Shown in pieces: positions 55,757 through 63,648 of a DNA stretch of 64,000 nt. The stretch comes from CAWEDP01 sp963807925. GTDB taxonomy: Bacteria; Acidobacteriota; Vicinamibacteria; Vicinamibacterales; CAVVIG01. Every line of letters starts with the position of its first letter. Positions within the stretch are counted from its first letter, which is position 1. Made by a program: the position numbers and the translations under genes. The notes under the pieces were generated by a model. It made no database searches and had not been told where the DNA came from. It saw nothing but the letters and a program-made list of their open reading frames with translations. Location: the NCBI GenBank assembly GCA_963807925.1, contig CAWEDP010000003.1, forward strand, positions 434,001 through 498,000, written 5' to 3'.

Positions 55757-57133
55757 TTACCGCCCGGCCTCGTGTAGTTTCCGCTCGACGCGATCCTGGA
55801 CCCAGTGGGCGTCCCACCACTCGACCGGAGTGACCGGATGCCCCTGCACGAGCATCGTGAAGTGCAGGTGGTCGCCGCCGGCCAGGCCGGTCATGCCGCT
55901 GCGGCCGATCGTCTGCCCCTTCGTCACCGTATCACCGGCCTTCACCTCGAACGACGACAGGTGTCCGTACAGCGACTGCACCCCCATGCCGTGATCGATG
56001 ATTACGCAGTTGCCGTAAATGCCCAGCCAGCTCGCGTGCAGGACCGTGCCGTCGTTGGCGGCCACGACCGGCACGTTGGCGGTCACCGCCAGATCGAATC
56101 CGAGATGATCCTGCTGATCGACCTGCTTCCCTTTGTAGAAGTAGGTGCGGTGATCGGCAAAGGCCGCCTCGACCTTCGAGTTGCCGAGCTGCACGAACGG
56201 CCCGCTCCAGAGCCGTGTGGCCGCGGTCTTCTTCGCCAGCGCCGCAATCGTGTCCCCGTTCATCGCGCGGAGCGGCCCGTTGATCTTGAGGAACGGCGGC
56301 AGCAGGTCGTCGCCTTCGGCCGGCACCGCCACCTGCAAATCCGGCGAGTGCTCGAGGATGTCGGGCACGACGCGTCCGAGGAACCTGTCGTCGAGCTCGA
56401 TGCGGCTTTTCTTGAAGGGCTTCTCGAACACGTTGTCGACGAACATCGCGCGCGCTTGGTTGCCCGCCTCGTCGCGCGCGAACGCCGCGATGGGGGCGTC
56501 GAGCGGCTGATCGTACAGGAGCGCGAAGAACGCGGCCTTCAGCCCCGGGCCGGTCGCCGCACCCGCGGTCGGGATCGCGTACCCGGGATATTCGATCCCA
56601 CCGACCCGAACGCCCGAGTCGACGTCGGCGGGCGTGACCCGATAGATCACCATCTCGGAGCCGCCATGGTTGACGTAGTGGTGCACCGAGACCACCGCGA
56701 TGCGCGGCGGATCGAGCCGCACCTGGACGTCGCGGGTGGCCGTCGCCGACAGCGTCTTCAGCTTGAGGAACGACGGCCGCGCCGCCGTGACGACGATGCG
56801 TCCGGGTCCGGACCGGAGGTCGGGCAGGCTCTGTCTGCCCAGGGCGCGCCGGACCCGCAACCTCGTCGCGTCCGGCCGGGTCACGGTCGCGCCGTCTGGA
56901 CGCTCGAGGGCGAAGAGGGACGTGCTGCGGCCGTTCTGCTCGAACACGATCGACAGTGCGGTGAGCCGTCCGCCCGGGGCGTCCACCTCCACCTCGAGGG
57001 CGCCGGCAGGTCCGATCGCGCGCCCCTCAGGCTGGAGGAACGCGATGCGCGGCGGGGCGGAACGGCTGGCGACGATGTACGCGCCGCCGAAGACGGCGGC
57101 CGCGAGGACGAGCAGGACGACGAGCCATCGCAT
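55757..57133 (-). CDS. M23-family (LytM) metallopeptidase, membrane-anchored
   Basis: A 458-residue protein with an N-terminal TM/signal helix (WLVVLLVLAAAVFGGAYIVA), a long strand-rich region, and a C-terminal LytM domain. Zinc ligands: His and Asp in DHLGFDLAV (~365), His in HLHF (~435), with the DHGMGVQSLYGHLS region between. It probably cleaves peptidoglycan cross-links or acts as an activator like NlpD. The catalytic set is complete, so hydrolysis is expected. It stands alone, upstream of the tRNA. Confidence 0.92.
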   Translation of the reverse strand: MRWLVVLLVLAAAVFGGAYIVASRSAPPRIAFLQPEGRAIGPAGALEVEVDAPGGRLTALSIVFEQNGRSTSLFALERPDGATVTRPDATRLRVRRALGRQSLPDLRSGPGRIVVTAARPSFLKLKTLSATATRDVQVRLDPPRIAVVSVHHYVNHGGSEMVIYRVTPADVDSGVRVGGIEYPGYAIPTAGAATGPGLKAAFFALLYDQPLDAPIAAFARDEAGNQARAMFVDNVFEKPFKKSRIELDDRFLGRVVPDILEHSPDLQVAVPAEGDDLLPPFLKINGPLRAMNGDTIAALAKKTAATRLWSGPFVQLGNSKVEAAFADHRTYFYKGKQVDQQDHLGFDLAVTANVPVVAANDGTVLHASWLGIYGNCVIIDHGMGVQSLYGHLSSFEVKAGDTVTKGQTIGRSGMTGLAGGDHLHFTMLVQGHPVTPVEWWDAHWVQDRVERKLHEAGR

Positions 57134-57237
57134 CAGGTGATGATAGAACCACGACGGCCCCGAGTGCCATCCGTGATGCGCCGTGGCTTTGTCGGTGACG
57201 CGGCCGCTGTGGTAGATTCAGGGTTTCCTGGCGAGCT

Positions 57238-57312
57238 GGCGGTATCGTCTAGGGGTCAGGACACGTGGTTCTCAGCCACGGGACCGGGGTTCGAATCCCC
57301 GTACCGCTACCA
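57238..57312 (+). tRNA. tRNA-Glu (CTC)
   Basis: A cloverleaf: acceptor GGCGGTA with TACCGCT (one G-T end pair), anticodon stem GTGG/CCAC with loop TTCTCAG giving anticodon CTC (Glu, codon GAG), T-arm CGGGGTTCGAATCCCCG, then A and an encoded CCA. No integrase lies beside it, so it is not an active island boundary here. Confidence 0.95.
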
Positions 57313-57329
57313 ACCCGACCAGTAACCTG

Positions 57330-58073
57330 TCACACGGCCAGTGGCTGGCCCGTTCCGGGCTCGCCGTAGGCGCCGGTCTCGAGGAACGCGGCGCGCACCT
57401 CCCGCCACTGCTCGTCGCTCAGCGCGTCGGGCGTCGTCCGGATCAGCTCGCCGCCGTCGGCGACGGCCATTCCCAGGCTGCGCTCCAGCAGGCCCGACAG
57501 CCGGTGCCCTTCGTCGGCCAGCCACGTCCGGGCGCGGCTCCCGTTCACCCACCTGTCGAGCGCGGCTTCGCGCGAGACGATCTCGACCAGCCAGGCCCGT
57601 CGAAGCGGCTCGCGGTTGAGCAGCCCGGGTCTGCTCGAGACGCGCGGATTGGAAGCGACGATCGTCCCCTTGATCGGCGACCGCAGGACGGTCCTTCCGT
57701 GACCGCACCTGATGTCGGCGATCGACTCTCCCACATTCACCTGCGAGCCCGCCGCGGCCAAAGAGACCGATTCGACCCCGGGAAGCACCCGCTGCGCGAT
57801 GTCGTCGAGTCCGACACGCACCGCCTGCGCACCCATCGGACGCAACCACAGGTGGCCGGGCGTGTAGTAGCTGTCGGGCCGCCAGCGCAGTTGACCGATG
57901 GACCGAATCCCGACGACACCGTCGTAGACGATCACCAGCCAGTACCACACGAAGACCAGCGGCAACACCAGAATCATCAACAAACCGAGCAGCGCAAGTC
58001 CGGCAAAGCCGCGCACGAGCAGTCCGCCAGCCAGCGCGACGAGTCCGGAGAGCCCGTCAATGAGAATCGCCAT
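57330..58073 (-). CDS. Membrane-anchored GcvH-like protein lacking the lipoyl lysine
   Basis: A 247-residue protein. Two N-terminal TM helices (VRGFAGLALLGLLMILVLPLVFVWYWLVIVY) precede a GcvH/lipoyl-like fold: HLWLRPMGAQAVRVGLDDIAQ, then VSLAAAGSQVNVGESIADIRCGHGRTVLRSPIKGTIVASNPRV and PGLLNREPLRRAWLVEIV. In true GcvH a Lys is lipoylated about eight residues before the SPV turn; here that residue is His in GHGRTVLRSP. The protein therefore probably does not carry lipoate. It is last in the electron-transfer operon and 12 bases after the cytochrome gene. The C-terminal helix bundle is unique to it. Confidence 0.85.
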   Translation of the reverse strand: MAILIDGLSGLVALAGGLLVRGFAGLALLGLLMILVLPLVFVWYWLVIVYDGVVGIRSIGQLRWRPDSYYTPGHLWLRPMGAQAVRVGLDDIAQRVLPGVESVSLAAAGSQVNVGESIADIRCGHGRTVLRSPIKGTIVASNPRVSSRPGLLNREPLRRAWLVEIVSREAALDRWVNGSRARTWLADEGHRLSGLLERSLGMAVADGGELIRTTPDALSDEQWREVRAAFLETGAYGEPGTGQPLAV

Positions 58074-58085
58074 GATGTGTCTCCC

Positions 58086-58445
58086 TCACCGCGTGGAGAT
58101 GCGGTGACAATTCGTGCAGTCGTCGTCCACCGTGAACGCCTTCTTCCCGTTGTGACACGAGCCGCACTGGCGTCCTTTCTCGAAGTTCGCGTGAAGGACG
58201 AGCCGCGGTCCGGCGTCCGTTCTGAGGATGCGGAACTCGCGCGGATGGCACGGCGTGCAGGCCGGCCTGGACGAGTCCACGTGGGTGCGATGATCGAACA
58301 CCACCGGGCCCGGACTGTCGGCCGATCGAGCGATCGTCAGCGCGGCCGGCAGGTTCGGCAGCGTCTGAACGGCCGCCGCGCCCGCATGGGCGCCGAGAAC
58401 AACCGCCACACCGATGCGCCCCATCCACGTCCATGTTGTCCGCAT
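58086..58445 (-). CDS. Small periplasmic tri-haem cytochrome (c3/c7-like)
   Basis: A 119-residue exported protein. A signal segment (GRIGVAVVLGAHAGAAA) is followed by three CxxCH sites (CTPCH, CGSCH, CTNCH) and additional His residues (DHRTH, LHAN, HRIS) that could be the distal ligands. The order FDHRTHVD...CTPCH is typical of class III/c7 cytochromes. It should accept or give electrons in the periplasm for the NrfD/Fe-S complex encoded alongside. 12 bases separate it from both neighbouring GcvH-like genes. Confidence 0.93.
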   Translation of the reverse strand: MRTTWTWMGRIGVAVVLGAHAGAAAVQTLPNLPAALTIARSADSPGPVVFDHRTHVDSSRPACTPCHPREFRILRTDAGPRLVLHANFEKGRQCGSCHNGKKAFTVDDDCTNCHRISTR

Positions 58446-58457
58446 ATTCCCTCCGAG

Positions 58458-59138
58458 CTACGAGCGCAGAAACCTGCGAGCCACCTCGTCCCAGTGCGCC
58501 GGGTCGATGGCTCGCGCGAACCCGTGAAGCGACGTGCCGCCGTCCTGACTGAGCGCGCCGAGCTCCGGCGCGAGCGCCGCCGTCAGGTCGGCGGCCACCG
58601 CGTCCATCCAGTCGCGTGCCGCGCGGCCCGACAGGAGCGCGCGGACGGCCCGCGAGGCGCGCGGCACGCGCACTCTGGCGAGCCAGCCGCCGCCGTACGG
58701 GTCGTCGTTCACCAGATCCGGACGCTCCTTGAGGGCGTCGTTGACGGCGATCACGGTGCCGGTCACGGGCGCCAGCATGTCGATGCGCTTCGCGTCGGCG
58801 CCAAGGGTCCACGCGGGAGCGCCCGCCTGGATCGAGGCGCCGACCTCCGGCAGGCCGATCTCGGAGATCGACCCGACCAGTTGCTGGGCGAAATCGTCGA
58901 CGCCCACGGTGACCACGTCGGAGGCCACCGGCCGCGCCCAGCCGTGACCCGCGTGCAGCCAGACCCGATCGGGCACCCGGAAGAGAGCGGCGAGCTGGGC
59001 CGCGCACTCCCCGACGCCCACCGGCAGCAGCGCCGACTCGCCGTTGACGTACCGCCAGAAGACGACGAAGCAGCCGAGAAACGCCACCGCCACCAGGTAC
59101 TCGAGCGCGCTGACCAGATATGGATCGTGCGAAGACAT
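58458..59138 (-). CDS. Membrane-anchored GcvH-like protein
   Basis: A 226-residue protein starting at ATG 59138, overlapping the NrfD stop by one base (TGATG). One N-terminal TM helix (LEYLVAVAFLGCFVVFWRYV) precedes a good GcvH fold: DRVWLHAGHGWARPVASDVVTVGVDDFAQQLVG, EIGLPEVGASIQAGAPAWTLG, APVTGTVIAVNDALKERPDLVNDDPYGGGWLARVRV. At the position of the lipoyl Lys there is Ala with a Lys one residue later (DAKRIDMLAP), so lipoylation is doubtful. The DPYGGGWL end is almost that of a real GcvH. The only soluble partners in reach are the electron-transfer proteins; no glycine cleavage genes are present. Confidence 0.85.
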   Translation of the reverse strand: MSSHDPYLVSALEYLVAVAFLGCFVVFWRYVNGESALLPVGVGECAAQLAALFRVPDRVWLHAGHGWARPVASDVVTVGVDDFAQQLVGSISEIGLPEVGASIQAGAPAWTLGADAKRIDMLAPVTGTVIAVNDALKERPDLVNDDPYGGGWLARVRVPRASRAVRALLSGRAARDWMDAVAADLTAALAPELGALSQDGGTSLHGFARAIDPAHWDEVARRFLRS

Positions 59139-60379
59139 CAGACCGCTCCCTTCGTCGGCACAACCCGATACGCATCGGCTTGGCGGAGCACCGGCATCCG
59201 GTTCACGATCCACCGGAACAGCACGACGCCGGTCGTGATGATCGTGAGCGACACGAACATCTCCATGAAGCCCGGGATGTAGCGAACGGGCCGTGACCAG
59301 TTCATCGCGACAATCGACACGTTGATTCGGTTCACGACGATGCCCAGCACCGTCCAGCCGGCGGTGATGCGAACGAGCCCGACGCGGCGCGCGCGTGCCG
59401 CCCAGCCGAAGACGACGGCCGGAACGAGCGCGAAGCCGACGATCTCGAAGAGGAACCAGGCGCCGTACGGGGTGGTCAGCAGATCCCAGCGGCCGCCGAC
59501 GAGCACGCCCTGAATCTTCAGGAAGAAGTAGCTGAACAGCACGATGGCGGCGCCGCGCGCGAGGCCGAGCGTGATCTCGTCGAGGCGCTGGTCGGCATCG
59601 GGCTCGAGCTGATCGCCGAACGCACGGTGCGACAGCGCGCTCTCCACGATCACCATGCTCAGGCCCGCGACGATGCTCGAGAGGAAGAAGAACACGGGAA
59701 TGTAGGGCGAGTACCACAGTGGATGGATCTTGTCCTTGGCGAGAAGAAACAGCGTCCCGAGCGACGACTGGTGCAGCGTCGAGAGCATCAGCCCGAGGAC
59801 GGTCAGCGGCAGCGTCATGTGCAGGGCGACGGCGCGCGCCCGCGGCCAACCGAGCCATTCGAACACCGGCGGCGTGAACTCGAACGCCAGCACCGCCAGG
59901 TACAGGCACACGCACCAGGCCACCTCGAAGAGCGCCGACAGCGTCCCGAACGAATAGAAGATCGGCACCGGCAGGCGCCACGGGCTCCCGAGGTCGACCA
60001 GGATGCCGAACACGACCATCGTGTACCCGAGAAACCCGGTGAGCACTGCCGGCCTCACCACCGGGTGGTACTTCTCGAGACCGAAGATGTACACCGCCGC
60101 TGCCATCGTGTAGCCGCCCGCCGCCAGTGCGACGCCGCTCAGCACGTCGATCGCGATCCAGAGTCCCCACGGCGTGCTCTGCGAGAGGTTGGTGGTCGCC
60201 GCCAGTCCGGCCGTGAAGCGATAGGCGATGAGCGGCAGCCCCGCCCCGAGGATGACCGCGGCCGCGGCGTCGAACGGCGTGACCAGGCTTCGGAGGTACG
60301 AGCGGGGCGTCTGGCCCATCAGGATCTTCTCGACGAAGAATCCGCCGGCCGGCAGCGGCCTGTGTGCCGCGTTACTCAT
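59138..60379 (-). CDS. NrfD/HybB-type integral membrane quinone subunit
   Basis: A 413-residue protein with ten predicted TM helices, starting at ATG 60379 inside the end of the Fe-S gene. It matches the HybB/NrfD group: STPWGLWIAIDVLSGVALAAGGYTMAAAVYIFG near the N-terminus, LHQSSLGTLFLLAKDKIHPLWYSPYIPVFFF in the middle, WIVNRM at the end. NrfD-type subunits bind quinol and pass electrons to a periplasmic Fe-S partner. Here the partner is the overlapping upstream gene, so the pair forms the core of a complex. No catalytic large subunit is present. Confidence 0.94.
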   Translation of the reverse strand: MSNAAHRPLPAGGFFVEKILMGQTPRSYLRSLVTPFDAAAAVILGAGLPLIAYRFTAGLAATTNLSQSTPWGLWIAIDVLSGVALAAGGYTMAAAVYIFGLEKYHPVVRPAVLTGFLGYTMVVFGILVDLGSPWRLPVPIFYSFGTLSALFEVAWCVCLYLAVLAFEFTPPVFEWLGWPRARAVALHMTLPLTVLGLMLSTLHQSSLGTLFLLAKDKIHPLWYSPYIPVFFFLSSIVAGLSMVIVESALSHRAFGDQLEPDADQRLDEITLGLARGAAIVLFSYFFLKIQGVLVGGRWDLLTTPYGAWFLFEIVGFALVPAVVFGWAARARRVGLVRITAGWTVLGIVVNRINVSIVAMNWSRPVRYIPGFMEMFVSLTIITTGVVLFRWIVNRMPVLRQADAYRVVPTKGAV

Positions 60380-61289
60380 CGTCTTCACCCTCTGCGCGTC
60401 CGGCTGCGGGCGTCTCGTGATCGGTGGCGCGATCTCGGCTCCGACTGAAGGTGTGCAGCGCCATCAGGAGCGGCGGCCACAGGGTCATCACGACGGGGAC
60501 CGCCGACAACGCGGTTCTGGTCAGCTCGGGATACGGTGTGGTGCTCAGGCCGGCCTTCAGTCCCAGCGTCTCGAGCGGGACGTCTCCGATGTAGAGCCAG
60601 CTCGTGCCGCCCGCCTCGCGCTCACCGTAGATGTGGTGAACGTAGCGGGAAGGCGTCTGATAGATGCGCGTGCGAGCCTCTTCGAGCAGCGCCTCTCGTG
60701 CGCCGAACTCCAGGGCGCCGCTCGGACACACCTCGACACAGGCCGGCATCAACCCCCGCGCCTGCCGTTCCGCGCAGAGGGTGCATTTCTTCACGTACGG
60801 CGCCGCGTGCGTGTATTCGAAGCGCGGGGCGTCGAACGGACAGGCGACCATGCAGTAGCGGCATCCCAGACACCGGTCGGGGTGATAGACGACGGGACCG
60901 GCGGCGGTCTTCTCCATCGCGCGCGCCGGGCACGCGGACGCGCAGGCCGGATCGACACAGTGCATGCACTGGGTCTTGGCATAGCGGGCTGTGCCGTCCT
61001 CGCTCGCTGCGCCCCGGTTGACGACCGTAAAAGCCTGCGGATCGGTGTCCCGGCGCCGATCGAACACGCGGTCGTCGCCCAGAAGGGCCGGTTCGGCGTT
61101 GCCGTTGGCTTCGCTGCAGGCCGCCTCGCAGGCGCGACAGCCGATGCAGCGCGTGGTGTCGACGAGCACGGCGCGCGCGTCGGGGCTCGCGCCGGGCGCC
61201 GTCGAGGCCGAGGCTCCCCGGGGCCGGCTGACCACGGCCGCAGCGCCGATGGCGTTGGCGACCAAGAATGCACGCCGCGTCAGTTTCAT
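60372..61289 (-). CDS. Tat-exported four-cluster ferredoxin subunit (HybA/NrfC-like)
   Basis: A 305-residue protein from ATG 61289 (AGGAGA, spacing 8). Tat signal LTRRAFLVANAIGAAAVVS is followed by Cys motifs for four [4Fe-4S] clusters: CIGCRACEAAC, CMHCVDPACASACP, CLGCRYCMVACP and CTLCAERQARGLMPACVEVCP. A C-terminal hydrophobic segment (ALSAVPVVMTLWPPLLMAL) anchors it to the membrane, as in HybA. It passes electrons between the NrfD-like subunit and a periplasmic acceptor, here probably the tri-haem cytochrome. It overlaps the NrfD gene by 8 bases. Confidence 0.95.
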   Translation of the reverse strand: MKLTRRAFLVANAIGAAAVVSRPRGASASTAPGASPDARAVLVDTTRCIGCRACEAACSEANGNAEPALLGDDRVFDRRRDTDPQAFTVVNRGAASEDGTARYAKTQCMHCVDPACASACPARAMEKTAAGPVVYHPDRCLGCRYCMVACPFDAPRFEYTHAAPYVKKCTLCAERQARGLMPACVEVCPSGALEFGAREALLEEARTRIYQTPSRYVHHIYGEREAGGTSWLYIGDVPLETLGLKAGLSTTPYPELTRTALSAVPVVMTLWPPLLMALHTFSRSRDRATDHETPAAGRAEGEDDE

Positions 61290-61311
61290 GGCCGCTCTCC
61301 TGCTGCGAGCC

Positions 61312-61539
61312 TCATGACCGCCCCCATGGCGCCTTGTCCTTCCCGACCGGGTCGGCTGCCGCCGCGAGATCGCCCGGGTTGGCGACCGGGCGAGCCGCGC
61401 ACTCCTTGAAGAACGGGCAGCCGAGGAACTCGCCCAGGCACGGGTTGCCACTGGCGAGTCGGTCCAGCGGGAGCATCTTCTTCACTGGAAAGGCGTCGCA
61501 GGAGAGCATCACGACTTCTCTCAGATAGGGGCATGCCAT
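61312..61539 (-). CDS. Small Cys-rich protein of unknown function
   Basis: A 75-residue protein from ATG 61539 (MACPYLREVVMLSCDAF). It has five Cys: CPYL, SC, NPC and CPFFKEC. The mix of hydrophobic segments and Cys pairs suggests a metal or Fe-S binding site. It is the first gene after the regulator, located 22 bases upstream of the Fe-S subunit and directly downstream of the sigma-54-like promoter. I recall similar small proteins at this position next to NrfD-type operons in acidobacteria but know no function. A longer start at 61635 is not supported. Confidence 0.75.
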   Translation of the reverse strand: MACPYLREVVMLSCDAFPVKKMLPLDRLASGNPCLGEFLGCPFFKECAARPVANPGDLAAAADPVGKDKAPWGRS

Positions 61540-61591
61540 GTGCGCGTTCCATTTCTGTGGCGCTTTCGTGCGCTTCACGCCATCTGGAAGG

Positions 61592-61606
61592 GCAAGGCGC
61601 GCGCCG
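61592..61606 (-). promoter_or_regulatory. Candidate sigma-54 promoter
   Basis: On the minus strand CGGCGCGCGCCTTGC matches the sigma-54 -24/-12 pattern TGGCACG-N4-TTGC at five of seven and four of four positions, with exact spacing. It lies about 53 bases upstream of the Cys-rich gene and downstream of a sigma-54 activator gene. The GC-rich context makes chance matches possible. Confidence 0.45.
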
Positions 61607-61703
61607 GCCGGGCCGTCGATCGGGCCGGTCCGCAAGTGCTTCCGATTGCGGGTGTTATGAAAGGCGGCCGCGCTGCCGGCGCGGACGGCCCGGCGGACCT
61701 GTT

Positions 61704-61746
61704 GAGATTCTCACCAGGTCGAGGTGTGAGGGGTGCCGAGAATCTC
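61704..61746. promoter_or_regulatory. Inverted repeat, candidate activator binding site
   Basis: GAGATTCTC (61704-61712) and its exact complement GAGAATCTC (61738-61746) are 25 bases apart. They lie about 100-140 bases upstream of the candidate sigma-54 promoter, the usual distance of an enhancer for an NtrC-type activator. It could instead be a terminator for the regulator gene, since it begins 13 bases after its stop. Confidence 0.45.
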
Positions 61747-61758
61747 GACAGGCGCGCG

Positions 61759-63114
61759 TCAGCTGTCTTCGCGCGGGCGCAGGCCGTACTTGCGGAGCTT
61801 GGCGTAGAGCGTGGCGCGATCGACCCCAAGAATGCGCGCGGCGTGGGAGATGTTGCCGCTGGTCTGCTCGACGACCGCCGCGATATGGCGGCGCTCCACC
61901 TCCTCGAGCGAGGCGCCCACCGTGGGCGGCCGTGAGACGGCTCCGGGGAGACGGAAATCGGCAGGCTGGAGGATGGGGCCGGGCGCGCACACCATCGCGC
62001 GCTCGACGATGTTGCGCAGCTCGCGGATGTTCCCGGGGAACGGGTAGTCGAGCAGCATCGCCATCGCGTCACGGGAGACGCCGTCGATCGAGCGACCCAT
62101 CTCGGCCGACATCCGCTCCACGAAATGGTCGACGAGCAACGGGATGTCTTCGGGCCGCTCGCGGAGCGGTGGCAGGGTGATTGGAATCACGTTGAGCCGA
62201 TAGAAGAGATCGTCGCGGAACCGGCCGTCGGCGACCGCCCGCTCCAGATCGCGGTTGGTCGCCGCGACGACGCGCACGTCCACCGCCACCGGATCGTTGC
62301 CGCCGACCCGGCAGAAACGCCGCTCTTCGAGGGCGCGCAGCAGATCCATCTGCAGCTTCTGACCGATGTCGCCGATCTCGTCCAGGAAGAGAGTCCCCTG
62401 GTCGGCCGACTCGAACGCCCCCTGCCGCCTTGCCGAGGCGCCGGTGAACGCGCCCTTCTCGTGCCCGAACAACTCCGATTCGAGCAGCGTCTCGGTCAGC
62501 GCTGCGCACGACACCGGGATGAAGGGGCCGTCGTGACGCGGGCTCTCGGCGTGAACGGCCCGAGCGAGCAGCTCCTTGCCGGTGCCGCTCTCCCCGTATA
62601 TCAGGATCGTGGACTGACTTCGCGCGGCGGTGCGGGTGAGCTCGAACACGCTCTGCATCGCCGGATTCTTGCTGAGGAGATCGCGAAAGCGGTACTCGCG
62701 GCGCAGGGCGCGTCGGAGCGTCTCGTTCTCATGCAGGAGCTCGTTCTGCCGCACGATGTGCGCGATCATGTGGCTCAGCTCTTCGGGGTCGAACGGCTTC
62801 ACCAGGTAGTCGTGCGCGCCGAGCTTGATGGCGGCGACCGCGGTCTCCACCGTCGCGTAGGCCGTCATGATGACGGTCGTCGGGGCCGGCCGGATGTCCC
62901 GGGCGCGCTTGAGCACCTCGAGGCCGTCGATGCCGGGCATCTTCATGTCGACCAGGAGCACGGACCACGGCTCCTTCTCGATGCGCGCGATGGCGGTTGT
63001 CGCGTCGGGCGCCGTTCCGACGGTGTACCCGTCCTTCTCGAGCCACCCTGCGAGCGACTCCCTGACGATCTCCTCGTCATCGACGATCAGGACTCTGGTG
63101 TTCGCGGTAGACAT
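61759..63114 (-). CDS. Sigma-54-dependent response regulator (NtrC family)
   Basis: A 451-residue protein from ATG 63114. Receiver domain (residues ~7-118) with phospho-acceptor Asp in LLVDMKMPG; AAA+ domain (~140-370) with Walker A GESGTGKE, the sigma-54-contacting GAFTGA, Walker B DEIGD and the PPLRERPEDIPLL arginine segment; Fis-type HTH at the C-terminus (NISHAARILGVDRATLYAKLRKYGL). All active motifs are present. The 3' end faces the candidate enhancer and promoter of the electron-transfer operon, which it most likely controls. It follows the archaemetzincin-like gene with an overlap of 38 bases. Confidence 0.96.
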   Translation of the reverse strand: MSTANTRVLIVDDEEIVRESLAGWLEKDGYTVGTAPDATTAIARIEKEPWSVLLVDMKMPGIDGLEVLKRARDIRPAPTTVIMTAYATVETAVAAIKLGAHDYLVKPFDPEELSHMIAHIVRQNELLHENETLRRALRREYRFRDLLSKNPAMQSVFELTRTAARSQSTILIYGESGTGKELLARAVHAESPRHDGPFIPVSCAALTETLLESELFGHEKGAFTGASARRQGAFESADQGTLFLDEIGDIGQKLQMDLLRALEERRFCRVGGNDPVAVDVRVVAATNRDLERAVADGRFRDDLFYRLNVIPITLPPLRERPEDIPLLVDHFVERMSAEMGRSIDGVSRDAMAMLLDYPFPGNIRELRNIVERAMVCAPGPILQPADFRLPGAVSRPPTVGASLEEVERRHIAAVVEQTSGNISHAARILGVDRATLYAKLRKYGLRPREDS

Positions 63115-63643
63115 GAAGGCCTTCCTGCTGAAACATGCGATATCGGACGCGGCACGCGGGGCAGAGCTCCGCGCCTTTGGCATCGACGCTGCGGACGCCA
63201 GCCGACCGCGCCATGACGCAGGTGATCGTTCCGCAATGCACGAGGCCGAACGTGTGCCCGAGCTCGTGCACGCACTCCTTGGCCACACGGAGCCTCGCCG
63301 CGGCGGCGCTCGCGCCTTCGGCCAGCCGCCACGTCGATACAACCGCCGCCGAACCGTCGAGCTGGGCCTCGCCGAACACGAAGGTCAGCACCGGGATGAA
63401 GAGGTCGACGTCGGTCACGCCGAGCACCCGGCCGGCGTCGGCCGGCTTCGCACCCAGCAGCCAGCGGAGGAGCTGCCGCGACGAATGCTGGCCGCGGGCG
63501 GCGTCGAGCGTGCCGGTCGGCCGGTCTGCCGACTCCCACCTGGACACGAGGCGCGCGAACGCGCGTTCGACGTGCCACGCGACCATATCGAGCAGCGCCG
63601 CATCGGGCGGTCCCAATCCGATCCACCCCAGTGCGATGGACAT
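63077..63643 (-). CDS. Archaemetzincin-like zinc metallopeptidase
   Basis: A 188-residue protein from ATG 63643. The catalytic motif HELGHTFGLVHC (HExxHxxGxxHC) and the later CVMARS Met-turn-like and CPACR pair match the archaemetzincin signature, which binds one catalytic and one structural zinc. The protein is small for the group but complete. The gene sits between a histidine kinase and its response regulator and overlaps the regulator by 38 bases, so it is co-translated. A role in processing the signalling or redox proteins is only a guess. Confidence 0.88.
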   Translation of the reverse strand: MSIALGWIGLGPPDAALLDMVAWHVERAFARLVSRWESADRPTGTLDAARGQHSSRQLLRWLLGAKPADAGRVLGVTDVDLFIPVLTFVFGEAQLDGSAAVVSTWRLAEGASAAAARLRVAKECVHELGHTFGLVHCGTITCVMARSAGVRSVDAKGAELCPACRVRYRMFQQEGLHVYREHQSPDRR

Positions 63644-63648
63644 CGACC

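Noticed and set aside
57238..57312. tRNA-Glu as the attachment site of an integrated element
   Set aside because: No integrase or repeated tRNA 3' end is nearby; the only integrase remnant is more than 55 kb away.
57504..59282. Long plus-strand frame (592 codons) across the GcvH-like and cytochrome genes
   Set aside because: Antisense to three overlapping real genes with haem and lipoyl-fold motifs; composition artefact.
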